A DNA stretch of 64,000 nt, from the NCBI GenBank assembly GCA_905250115.1, contig CAJNOI010000021.1, positions 186,001-250,000 on the forward strand, given 5' to 3'. Under the pieces are notes generated by a model. That model was not told the DNA's origin and ran no database searches. It saw only the letters and a program-made list of their open reading frames with translations. The position numbers and the translations under genes were made by a program. The stretch's first letter is position 1, and every line of letters starts with the position of its first letter. Origin of the DNA: Adineta steineri. Lineage: Eukaryota > Rotifera > Eurotatoria > Adinetida > Adinetidae. Positions 1-10,912 of this stretch are shown here, one piece after another.

Positions 1-739
1 TATGTTTTATCAATAAATTTTGAATATACTCGAGCATCTTATCATTTTCTACTTGAATACATAAAATTCGATGTTGATTGTTATCAAACCATTTATTAAC
101 ACTTATGTCACCATGTGTTAAATTGTCAAAAATACGGTTATTATTATTATTGTTGTTAAGTACTGCTATCTAAACAGAAATATAGTATTCTTAGTTTTTC
201 GAATATGAATAAAATGATGCAAAGTTATACATCGCAATTGATATCGAGGGTGTGGGTGTAGTAGTGATGGATCTAGGATTTTGGAAGGGAGGGGGCGATT
301 TCGGCTAAAAACTATTTTTTAAGTCCAAATGACGTAGTGTGAACCTATTTTTTCGTTCATTTTTGCTGTAAATAATCAAAAAAAATTCTGAAAGAAGGGG
401 CGATCGCCCAACCCTAAATCTGCCACTGGGGTGTAGGCGTAGGTAGAGAAAAGATGAATTCACATCCACACCCTCAATCTTCTATTCATTAGTTGACTAT
501 TGATATCTTACCTCAGAAGATCTACAAATATCATCATTAATCCTAGTATTCATATCTGTATGCATAACTATTTGTGAAGATTTTTGTTTCGTAGATTTCT
601 TAAAAATTTTATTACATCGTTTAGATGAGATACGACGAGTTCGTTTTGATTGTGGAACTATACCAAGTATAATAGCAATACTATTGTAAAACCAACGTAA
701 GATAGATAATGAGAATAATTGTGATTTACGACGATTCAT
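1..739 (-). CDS. uncharacterised protein, 5' part (runs off the left edge)
   Basis: Two minus-strand exons are visible. Exon 1 is 739-512 and ends at a consensus GAG|GTAAGA donor. Exon 2 runs from 169 to beyond position 1, after a tttctgtttag acceptor; the phase-0 junction keeps the frame open. The visible 132 residues start with a hydrophobic stretch of about residues 9-28 that could be a signal anchor. A very basic Lys/Arg/Ser-rich part follows, then an Asn run and a soluble-looking segment. I recognise no family. The 342-bp intron is enlarged by a small transposon (262-428). The start codon is the first ATG of the open frame. The real extent and function are unknown. Confidence 0.5.
262..428. 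mobile_element. hAT-type MITE, 167 bp, with perfect 8-bp target-site duplication
   Basis: The element is bounded by GGGTGTAG at 254-261 and again at 429-436, an exact 8-bp duplication. The left end reads TAGTGATGGATCTAGG. The right end, read inward on the other strand, is CAGTGGCAGATTTAGG. They match at 11 of 16 positions and all five differences are transitions. A GGGGCGAT-type motif follows on both sides. No coding capacity is visible. An 8-bp TSD and CAGTG-like ends are typical of non-autonomous hAT elements. It lies in an intron of the partial gene at the left edge. Confidence 0.85.
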
Positions 740-920
740 TAAAAATATAGAGATAAAAATAAAGAAATTCTATGATACGCGCTAAGCGAATAAATTTATT
801 GTTTTTTTAAGAATATGCAATGTAGAAATTCACACACGAAAAAAAATAGATATGTAATTTAAAAACATTTTTAATCTAAGTTGACTTTTGTACAATAAAA
901 ATGTTTTTTATTGTTGCAAT

Positions 921-3900
921 TTATTTTGTAAACAAGCTAAAAAATAAAAAACATAGATTAAGATAAGAATAAATATCTTTTCTATAAAATAACGAACTTT
1001 TTTTGCATTGATTTACACAAGTAGATTCAGAAATTTGTAATATTCGATCAACAGAATATAATGTATAGCATAAATAAATATGAAGAAGTAGAATAAATAT
1101 ACCAATAAAAAGAGCAATGTCAAATATAATTCCTTTTCCAGTTATAGTCTTTTCTTTTACGGGTACTTGTACATTGGATGAAGGAACAGATTCTATTGTA
1201 GACTCTGTTTGTTTATTATCTGGACGTATGACTTCTTCTTCTTCTTCTGGTTTTTGTTTATGTATGCGCTTTTTATGTACTATTGCTTGTTTTTGATCAG
1301 GTTTACGATTATTTATTACTGATTGTTGACTTTCAAGTTTTCGAGCTATAATAAAAGAAATTTTAGTATTATATATTTTCCAAAAAAAAAAGAATTCTAC
1401 TTACCTAGATCATTATGACCCTCATCAACTGATGAATTACAATTTTTTTCGATAAATGCTGAAGCACAAAATCAAATATATTTTATACAAAGAAACAAAT
1501 ATATTATTTTCTCTTACATTTAATAAATCCATTGACACTTTTAATATATTTTATTTCTGCACTAATACGTAATGAAGAATGTTTTGCATCACGTTGATAC
1601 ATACAATATCGTGATGCAACATAAAATGAATCTGTATATTTTACACCTTCATTATATACATCTGTATTAATAACATACAATGAATGTGGTATCTCGACTT
1701 CTATGGTCTATAATTATATTTTATATTTAATTGAAAATTCTAGAAAAATAAACATACCTGTTTTTCAGTACAAGTAATAGTATTTGTACCAAGAATTGAT
1801 TGACTTAGAATTTTATATGTAACTTGACGTTCTCGTTTACCTGTTTCATTATTTATATGCCATTCACCGAGATTAAAATCTTCAAAAAAAACCGATTAGA
1901 TTTGTAGATATATTTTAATTATTATTTATACCTATTAATTTTTGTGACTCATGATATGCACGTGATACTTCATTGTCTTCAAATATAAATTCATAGAGTT
2001 TATCAACATCATAAGAATATGATCGATCAATAATAGTTCGTGCTAAATGTGTTTCACATGGACAAGCTGATACGTAGGTTACTTGTTCCGTGTCCTCTGA
2101 TGGTACGGATGATTTTGTTCTATGTTTTGAAAGAACGGGTGATTGAGATTGTGATTGTGGATACCGCTGAAAATATAGATAAAATAGTTGATTATTTTTT
2201 GATCAATTAAAAGATTGATCTAATAGTAGATATTGTCATCGAACGGATATATAAATAGAAAGAGTACATTCGGACTGCTTCGAATAGAAAGAAAATATTT
2301 ATGAAGAACGAAAAAATTACAGCTTTTTTTTGTTTCTTCTATTTGACAGACAGACACTTTTTTAGTAATATAAAATCCTCAATCAATATACGTCAGCAAC
2401 CTCTACCTTCAGAATAAAAAAATTGAATCTATCATGAATTGCTGCGTCATCTGATATTATTTTAATTATTGAAATACTAGATTGCATGAAACGTAAGAAA
2501 AATCTAGGTATATAATTATAACGATGAAAACAAAATTTTAACTAGAAGAACTGTATTATCTAAGAAAACTTACATCTGAAGATTGTTTACGGTTATTTTT
2601 CAATCTAATCGATTGTTCACTATCATCACTTGATTCATCATTACTTAATGAATCCGTCAAAACTATCGTTCGTAATTGTTGATAATCCAATGGCTACAAA
2701 AATAAAAGAAATATTTCGTTTAAAAGAAATCATTATATCGAGTATTACTTTGTCCGCTAATGCATTTTGCCATAAACGACACATAGGTACAAGTATTCGT
2801 TCTCTTGATATAAAAGTAGCAAATACATGTTGTTCCCCATTCTTTGTTTCCAGTTTAATTGCATTTGAAAGTACTTTAACTGATTTTTCTCTTTTAATAC
2901 TGATAATATCTTTCCAAGCAATACGCACCTAGATAAATACAATTTACATTCTTTTTTCTTTCCTTCAAAATAAAATACAATATTAACATACACTTTCTTC
3001 CCATTTGAAAAAACACGTGTAAAAACACAAGTAATTGACGGAAAGAAATATTCGTCCATGCATATACATATCTTTTCGCCAGAGGCATGAATACGCTAAA
3101 ATTTTGTAATATACATATACATTATATAAGATATTTTACAATTCATACCAATAATTAATTGTTCATCTGCTGGTAATTCAAAGATATTATTAAAATCATC
3201 ATCACGAATTTGAAAACCCTAAAAATAAAATAAATAATAATTTATATATAGAATGTTTTTTAAACAATGAAATGTTTTTTGCAAATGATGACTTGAACTA
3301 TCAGAGATAAGTCTATAATGGTCATGTCTTTTAATAACATACAGTTAAATATGGAAGTGTTTCCATATTGTCATGATCATCTTTCTTATTTTTCTTGTTT
3401 TGTTGTTTTTTTGATGAATACTCTACCGTGTATCGAGATTTTTGTGATCGTCTTTTTGAATCAGATTGATTAGCTGGTTCGGAAGTAGTTTTTGATGCTT
3501 TATTTAATTTCGTTTTCGTTTTTGTATTTTTCTTATTATTTTCAGTATCAGATAATTGTTGATTATCTTCTTTTGGAACACTTAAACTAGTATGATCATT
3601 TTGATTTATTGGTTCCGAAATCGTTATATTGTTTTCAGTTTTATCCATTGATATAACTAAACGAAATATTCAATTTTTTTTCAAAGAATATTAATATAAA
3701 TATTGAAAAACATACAATTTTCTTCGTCGTGATTTTCGTTGTCACTAAAACTTTTCGAATGTTGATCAGTTACTACTAATGTTGAAATAGTCGGTTGAGA
3801 ATAAGCTTTTGTTAATGATATACTTGGTGGATTTAATTGGTTATATCCATCTTCATGTGTTTGCTTAGTATTATTGTTTTCATTTCTGTCATAATGAACC

Positions 3901-4088
3901 GTAATAACAGGCGTATCTAATAAACTTTTCGTTGGATTATGTTTTCGTTTTACTTTTGTTTTTATATGATCAAGAACATTAGCTGGTTTTAAATTTGAAA
4001 ATGCATGTGAACGATGTCGATGTATACCATTATCATTGCTAAATGAAACAGTCATTGGATTTTCTTCATCATCATGGATATGCGACAT
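921..4088 (-). CDS. GRAMD1: GRAM and VASt domain protein (Aster/GRAMD1 sterol transporter)
   Basis: I read eleven exons (complement): 4088-3716, 3656-3343, 3218-3149, 3095-2992, 2928-2749, 2693-2574, 2166-1932, 1879-1758, 1707-1518, 1458-1405 and 1345-921. All phases agree and give 728 residues. Residues 1-229 are disordered. A GRAM domain spans about 230-345, including FELPADEQLI, the YSC...HGRIF block and RLWQNAL. A VASt/Aster domain spans about 405-570. One TM segment lies near 659-684 close to the C-terminus. Aster proteins are ER-anchored and move cholesterol at ER-plasma membrane contacts, with GRAM sensing membrane lipid and VASt holding the sterol. A possible extra splice site near the end leaves the last ~25 residues uncertain. 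The intron at 2167-2573 is long (407 bp); the others are about 30-190 bp. Confidence 0.9.
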
Positions 4089-5197
4089 TGATTTATATAT
4101 TTAGACTCTCACAATAACGAACAAAAATGAAATTGCGTGGATACATATGGTGTACCTTTTCTTTTTCCTTCATACGTCAACGATTACCGTAAGCAAAAAT
4201 CAAGATGACTCAGAATAATATTTTCATTATCAAATAATATTTACTTGACGTATTCGCCCACATATTTTTATCGTGATACGTGTAAGATGAATTATATTCC
4301 TTGAAAACGATATTAAGTTGAAGGAAACTAGAAGAGCAAGGACAATATATACAAAGCTGTTCTTCAGTGGCATCTACCGATAATAGTATAATATGTGATT
4401 TTTTTTAAAGATATCATAAATGTTGAAAAAAGAGGACGTCGCTGGAGAATGAGTAGTTGTATCTACTTATGGTTGTTCTATATTCCTAATAGTAAAGATG
4501 AGTTTATTTTCATTGAAACAATTTCTAGTAAAAGTAAGGAATATCATCGTTTCCGTTCAATAATAAAACAGGTAATACTATTTTCTATCTTTTTCATAGG
4601 AGATTAATTTTCATATCATGTCTATTACGAGACTGTCAAGTTTTATGCATGATTGATTCTCCCATGCTAATTTCTATTTCGTTTTTACCCTATTTTTTTC
4701 TCCTTTTTTTCTATGTATATTATATAAAGAAAAAATAAGATTGGTGACATGATTTATTCTATCACTTAGATTCAAGACATGAATATAAAAAAAAACAAAT
4801 AGATATTAATCTACAAAAAAAAAACGAATGAATAGACACATACAAATGGCTTTCTTTGATTGTCTGTCTCCTTCCCCATGTTGACAACTATTATTGTTGA
4901 TTAGATGCTATCTATTGTATAAAATTACCAGTATAAAAAATCATCTAATATAAATGAGGACCATAACATTCGTTCACTTGTATATATAATGTAGCGTAAA
5001 TGATGAGTAACTAATACATATATGTTGAAGATATCTAGTAACATTTTGCTATAACGGCAAAGAAGAAAAATAGAAGAAGAAAACGAGACAGATAAAGGCA
5101 TAAGAAAATGAAGTTTATAATTTGAATAGACATTTAAATGTGATACATATTATACTACAGAAAAATTGAAATAAAAATAATTTTTCTTTTCTATAAA
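4089..5197. other. intergenic; one weak exon-like ORF
   Basis: This gap lies between the divergent promoter of the Aster gene and the 3' end of the next minus-strand gene. On the plus strand 4435-4571 is open, has a Met at 4449 and stops at a good CAG|GTAATA donor. No convincing partner exon follows: the only nearby acceptor would leave a 28-nt intron. Nothing else is recognisable. Confidence 0.3.
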
Positions 5198-5791
5198 TTA
5201 TATAGGTGGTCCAAGAAAGCCTGGTGATATTTTGCCACCACCTGTCCAATCTGTAATAAGTCTCCCAGGTTGTGATGGATATGATAAAGGATATGATCCA
5301 GTCCCACCTGACATACTTGCTGGTAGAGGAGCCTGAGCTTGTGCATTATTATATGCAGGTTGTATTTGTGGTTGTTGCATGTATGGCGTTGACATTGACG
5401 GAGACGGAAGAGCCATATATGACTGAGGCATAGCTGGTGCTGCTCGTTGTTGTTGCATCATCATAGGTTGAGGTTGAATATATGAAGGAGAAGCATAGTT
5501 ATTATAACGTATTGGCATATACGATGGTGACATTTGTTGCATTGGTGTATAAGTCTGTGGCATTTGTGGCATTTGTGGCATTGGTCGCATAGCTGAGTAA
5601 GAACCATATAGAGCTCGACGAGCCATTGGTTGAACCATTGTTGGTATAGCTGCTGGTGCTGTTGTTATAGATCTTCGACGTCGAAAAATGCTTGGCCTGT
5701 GTTTTTCCCCACCTGGACCACTATGTCTAGCAAATGATGATGGTTTCTCTGATTGGTGTACGTACCATTTTCGAGAATTGCCGAGACCCAT
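5198..5791 (-). CDS. uncharacterised Pro/Met/Gln-rich protein, 197 aa
   Basis: This is a single uninterrupted reading frame from ATG to TAG. The first 40 residues are basic and hydrophilic and start Met-Gly, so N-myristoylation is possible but not shown. Residues about 45-170 are low complexity, rich in Met, Pro, Gln, Tyr and Ala, with short MPQ repeats around residue 70 (MPQMPQMPQ). The tail is Gly/Pro-rich. There is no signal peptide, membrane segment or recognised domain. Its codon use resembles the neighbouring genes and the frame stays open for almost 600 bp in AT-rich DNA, so I think it is real. No function can be inferred. Confidence 0.6.
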   Translation of the reverse strand: MGLGNSRKWYVHQSEKPSSFARHSGPGGEKHRPSIFRRRRSITTAPAAIPTMVQPMARRALYGSYSAMRPMPQMPQMPQTYTPMQQMSPSYMPIRYNNYASPSYIQPQPMMMQQQRAAPAMPQSYMALPSPSMSTPYMQQPQIQPAYNNAQAQAPLPASMSGGTGSYPLSYPSQPGRLITDWTGGGKISPGFLGPPI

Positions 5792-6132
5792 AACTATTTC
5801 TTTTTAGAACGACCTCCTTCGCTACTCAAATAAACACATCAATTAGGCATTTGGTTCATGCGTACTGCTATACATGAGAGACAGAACGAGAGCGAGTGAG
5901 AGAGAGGAAAAGACAAAGAGAGACAGCGCGAAATAGATGCACAGACTATAACTTACGATGAGATAGAAAAACAAGAAAAAAAGAAGCCATTCAGGCAGAA
6001 CGAAAAGACCCACACATATTCTAATGACAACACAGTCGAGGTGTCAATATTATCGTTAATAATAATCACTAATATAACATAACTAGACAACAATGAATAA
6101 TTTCAAGGTCTTTTATTTAGACGATTGAACAA
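5792..6132. promoter_or_regulatory. divergent intergenic region (341 bp)
   Basis: It separates two divergent genes and so probably carries both promoters. A GA/AG-rich purine tract (gagag...gagaga) lies at about 5876-5935. No specific element can be named. Confidence 0.3.
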
Positions 6133-7368
6133 ATGGATGACAAACTATCTCAATCATCAGATTTCATTCATGATAATAGAACATTATCACCATCATCATC
6201 ATCATCATCATATGTTTCAAAACTTGCGATAATACCTACAGAATTATCCATTGATCAACAACAACAACATGATAGTTCCAATTCATCAGATTCTTCTGAA
6301 TATGATATTACTAATGTATCATCAATATCTATGTCACATCAACATCCATTTCAACTTCAATCAATGAAACATGTTCTATTAGGTTTATCTCCTTCAACAA
6401 GTCGTTCAACATCTCCTACATATTCTTTTCATCATCAACAACAATTAAATGAAACAAATGTCTCAATCAAAAAAAATTCTCATCATCATCATTATGAACA
6501 ACCATTCATACATAACAATAGAAATAATCACTATCGAACTCGTTTAGCTTCATCTGCAATTAATCGTCAGAAACAACAACAACAAATTGAACGTGAAAAT
6601 TTAGTATGATATTTTAAAAATTTAATTTTATCGATATATCAATTTTCTTTTTATTGTTTTGTAAAATATGACCTATAAAAAATGTTCAAGTACAACGAGA
6701 GAAACTTGTCCTCATAGACCATGACAAAACACCTTGACAATGCCCCTATCACTGACCGTGACTGACATTTTGACAATACTCCTATTACTGACCGTGACAG
6801 AGACAGATATCATATAAAGACCGTGACAGACACCGTTGCAGCATCTATTACAAACCATAACGAACATAATTTCAAATGTGACATATATTGTATATATTTA
6901 TAAATTACTAAAAAAAACTGATAGGTCATTGAAATATCACAATCATTTAGAGGACTATTGATTTAATTATAATTGATGAAACAATAAAATCTATCGAATG
7001 TAGACAATAGTAGATAATTTATATTCTATTCGAAATTTTGTTAATAATTTTCTTATTTTGAATAGAAAATTTTACAACGTCTACAACAAATTCGTCCAAG
7101 TCGTAGTTTAAAACGAGATGAATTATTATCTGATTATGATCGTCAAATGAATCTTATTACATATTCAACTGATTCACGTTCTCGTGTTCCTAGTCGTCTT
7201 TCAAATACATCTTTTATATCATCTACTTCTTCTGTATCAGAAAAAAATCATCACATTCAAAGTCGACCATTATCTGCTACTCATTTATCGAATAGAAATA
7301 GTCTAGATTTCTTTTCAATATCAACACGAAAACCATTATGGAATGATCGTTGGCAACAAGAAGAATGA
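6133..7368 (+). CDS. CFAP97/hemingway-domain-like protein
   Basis: Two exons, 6133-6603 and 7066-7368, join in phase 0 and give 257 residues. The first 135 are Ser, His and Gln-rich. Then comes INRQKQQQQIERENL, running across the junction into KILQRLQQIRPSRS. This basic-coil pattern with an I-x-x-E-N core followed by a leucine-rich helix is what I know from the CFAP97 (KIAA1430/hemingway) domain of cilium- and sperm-associated proteins. The C-terminal 80 residues are Ser-rich and end in a Trp/Gln/Glu tail. Family assignment rests on this short motif alone. The 462-bp intron holds a 36-bp tandem duplication. Confidence 0.55.
6732..6803. repeat. tandem 36-bp repeat with GACCGTGAC core
   Basis: Two adjacent 36-bp copies, 6732-6767 and 6768-6803, share TTGACAAT and ACTGACCGTGAC. 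Further GACCGTGACAGA fragments follow up to about 6850. It sits in the intron of the CFAP97-like gene. Confidence 0.7.
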
Positions 7369-7444
7369 CTTTATATATACATATATCTTTTTTTTTGTTT
7401 GTTATATTTCAATAGAATGATTATATCTATGATTTTATTTCTTT

Positions 7445-8513
7445 TTATGGCACTGGCGATGGTAGAATCGATTGTATTGTTATTGTTTTCAATAAAGATT
7501 GCTGTTTTTTTTCATCATATTTTATTTTATTGTATAAAACAACACCAACTAAAGCTAAACTAATACCAAATAAATTCATTTTAGTAACAGGATTATGAAG
7601 AATAAGTATGGAAATAATAATAACAACAAGACGTTTTGTACTGCCTGCTATAACATAACTAAGTGGTGAAAGACGTGAAATCATTGTAAATGCAAGAACA
7701 TTATAAATAAAATTACAAAGACCATCCATTAACATAAAAAATATGACTGTTAATGTTAACTAGAATACATAATTAGATAGATTTCAACAACAAAAAAAAG
7801 AAATAGTATACTTCTTGTCTAATATCAATCTGTGGTCCATCAAATAGAAACCAGAATGGTATAAGAAGACACCAAGCAAATTTAGAAAGAATCGATAGAA
7901 GTGCTAAATGATGTATATCAATATGTTGAAGTGTTTTTTTTGAGTAAATATTTTGTATTGCTAATAAACCTGTACTAAATAATGCACTAATTAAACCAAT
8001 TGCATCAAATGATAATTCACTCAATGATGCTATAATAACACCGACAATAATCGGTATTAATGAAATATATGTCTAAATAGATTATTATACTAATGAGAAA
8101 ATTTGTTTTTTCTCGAAACTAACCATAAATGATTGTTCTTCACTAAGTATAATTCTTGATAATACAACTGTAAATATAGGCATTAATGCTTTAACTGTAT
8201 GTGTATAAGACACAGGTACTAATCGTAAACTTATTTGTGAAGTTAATTGTGAAAATAATTTTCCTATTGCTAATGGAATTATTATTGATATATAATAAAT
8301 ACGTGTTGAATATAAATAAGTTGGTTGTGGTATATTCATTAAACGAAGTAATGGTACTGAATAAGCCCAACCATGAAAAAGTTGTGCAAGTGTAACACTA
8401 ATTGGATGTGGAAAAATAGTTAATAAACGTTTACCAACTATATTTGCAAGTGAACTTATTAAATACCATAGAAAAATTAGAATACATAATTGTACAGTTG
8501 AATTCGATAACAT
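7445..8513 (-). CDS. SLC35E1: SLC35E1-like nucleotide-sugar/triose-phosphate family transporter
   Basis: Three exons (complement): 8513-8124, 8072-7812 and 7759-7445, all in phase 0, 321 residues. There are about ten hydrophobic segments, as expected for the DMT/TPT fold. Recognisable SLC35E blocks are PVSYTHTVKALMPI near residue 100, LSLIP-like and ELSFD blocks near 132-150, the QNIYSKK block near 170, HHLALL near 185, and SPLSYVIAGSTKR followed by NPVTKMN near 245-275. The tail ends YNKIKYD plus about 20 polar residues, shorter than vertebrate SLC35E1. The family sits in Golgi/ER membranes; the E1 substrate is not settled. Confidence 0.88.
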
Positions 8514-9158
8514 GAAATTAAAAAAAAAACTTATAATTTATATATTTATTGTAGCGCGTCATAATTTTACTAAGAAATAAATGATTTATTCAAATTACGT
8601 CATTAAGTATAGATTGAACAATTTTTTGAGTACTTATTCTAGTTTTTTCAGTATACAGTTTTATACATATCATTAATTGACAACGTAACCTTCGCTTTAT
8701 AAATAGACATTGATCATCAATATATTTATTTCTTTATAGAATGAATTGAGACGTTATCAAGGAAAAGTATCAATAAAACTGACATGTCTACATGTTATAA
8801 TTGTCAACGAACAGAATATAAGATGACATATTATTATATATATACTGTTATTAATTATATGCTCAATGTCAATATGATAGAGAAAAGAAAATTTTCAGAT
8901 GGTTTAAGTATTAAAATATTAGTTATTGAAACAATTGTTTCTAAATTATTTTCTTTGCAAAGAAATAATAAACGTTTATCTAACTGATAGCTGATAACGG
9001 TGGTTTTGTAGTTTGATGATAAAGAAAAAAGTTAAGATATGTAGAATAAAACAAATATTTTGCTTTCATCACTCAACGCATTTATTTAAAGTAAATGTAA
9101 TTCATTGTTTTTTTGTTGTCGTGTCATTGTGAAAAATATTTTTACTTCTTTAATAATT
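8514..9158. promoter_or_regulatory. divergent intergenic region (645 bp)
   Basis: It lies between two divergent genes. A small plus-strand open frame (8784-8987) has no recognisable composition, and I treat it as chance. No other structure is seen. Confidence 0.3.
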
Positions 9159-10645
9159 ATGCTTTGGTTATTTCTTATTCTTCCTGTAATAAGTGTAACT
9201 AGTCGAACAATTATTACTGATAATCATTCATCAAATGCAATATCAGATCGTATAATTGAATTAGTTACACAAGGTGCTTTTCGAGGTGTAACATATAATC
9301 GTTTAGCTGCATTAGCTGATACAATTGGTCCTCGTCTATGTGGAAATGAATCATTATCAAAAGCTATTGATTGGGTACAAAGTGCAATGATTAAAGAAGG
9401 TTTAGATAATGTTCATGTTGAAGAAGTTAAAATACCTCATTGGGTACGAGGTGAAGAACGTGCTCATTTACTGCAACCACGTTTTACAAAATTATCAATG
9501 CTTGGTTTAGGTAATTCAATTGGTACTGGACCAACAGGTATTCGAGCACCTGTACTTGTTGTTCGATCATTTGATGAATTAAATTTACGATGTGCAGAAG
9601 CACGAAATAAAATTGTTGTTTTTAATCCACAATGTGATTGGAAAGCGCAACCATTAGCTTGTTATGGTACAGTTGTTGGTTATCGTGTTGGTGGAGCATC
9701 AAGTGCAGCGAAATGTGGAGCAGTAGCTTCTCTTAGTCGATCAGCTGCATCACGTTCAATTGATTCTCCTCATACAGGTGTTATGTCATATGATTTAACA
9801 TATCCAAAAATTCCAGCTGGATCACTTTCAGTTGAACATGCAGATATGCTTGATCGTTTTCAACAACGAAATCAATCTATTGAAATATATCTCTATATGG
9901 AAGCACAAACATTACCTGATGTTGTTGGTTATAATCTTGTAGCTGAAGTAAGAGGTGCAAGTTTACCTAATGAAACTGTTCTTGTTAGTGGTCATCTTGA
10001 TAGTTGGGATGTTGGTCAAGGTAAATTAATTATTGTTTAAGTTTCTAATATTTCATATTTTGTTTTTCAAAAAAAAAGGAGCAATGGATGATGGTGGTGG
10101 TGCAATGATTTCTTGGACTGTTCTTTCTTTACTTCATTCATTAAACGTTCGTGCTAAACGAACAGTTCGTTGTGTTCTGTGGTCATGTGAAGAATTTGGT
10201 GGTATTGGTGCTGAACAATATTTTACTGCACATCAATCTGAAGTACCAAAAATGAGTCTTGTTATGGAATCTGATCTTGGAGTATTTCATCCTCAAGGTC
10301 TTCAATTTCTAGGAAGACCTCAAGCACAACAAGTAAGATCATAATCAATGAATCTTTAATTAAATAAAATTCTTGTAGATTGTCGAATCTATATCAAAAC
10401 AATTGTCATCAATTAATGCAACACAAGTTGTATCAGGTGGTGGTGGTGAAGATATTAGTCCATGGACGCAACGTGGAGTACCTGGTGCATCACTTCTTAA
10501 TGATAACTGGGATTATTTTGCATATCATCATTCAAATGGTGATACAATGAATGTACTTAATTCAACTGATGTTGATTTAGCAGCTGCTGTTTGGGCTGTT
10601 TATGCTTTTTCTATTGCTGATCTTGATAATCTTTTACCACGATAG
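9159..10645 (+). CDS. CPQ: carboxypeptidase Q-like secreted M28 metallopeptidase
   Basis: Three exons, 9159-10020, 10079-10332 and 10379-10645, give 460 residues, close to the 472 of human CPQ. I start at the ATG at 9159 because the frame upstream has only a TTG. This gives a clean signal peptide starting MLWLFLILPVISV. The M28 zinc-site residues are present: GHLDSWDVGQG then AMDDGGG (His and bridging Asp), CEEFGG (general base Glu and ligand Glu), MESDLG (Asp) and the late AYHHSNGDT (His). The family is a lysosomal/secreted dipeptidase and aminoacylase. The first intron splits the metal-binding loop. Nothing suggests inactivation. Confidence 0.92.
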
Positions 10646-10912
10646 TTTTATATATGATTTTATATTAAGTCAGAAATAAATAAAGAAATTTATTGTAAAA
10701 GTCACATGCAACTCAATAAATATCGATTTTCATTGTGTAAACATTTAGTTAAAATTCATCTTATGGTATATATATCCTTTCAATTACTTTCATAACGTGT
10801 TACTTTATTATTCTTATATGTAAAAAAATGCTTCGTTGACAAACGAATAAAGACATACACAACAAGCTGAAGAGAAAAAAACGAATCAAATAGTAAATTA
10901 CAATTTTTAATC

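Noticed and set aside
4395..4607. 70-residue ORF with a good donor at 4571
   Set aside because: In-frame extension begins at GTG; only a 28-nt intron would link it to a following segment, too short for this genome. Left as a weak note.
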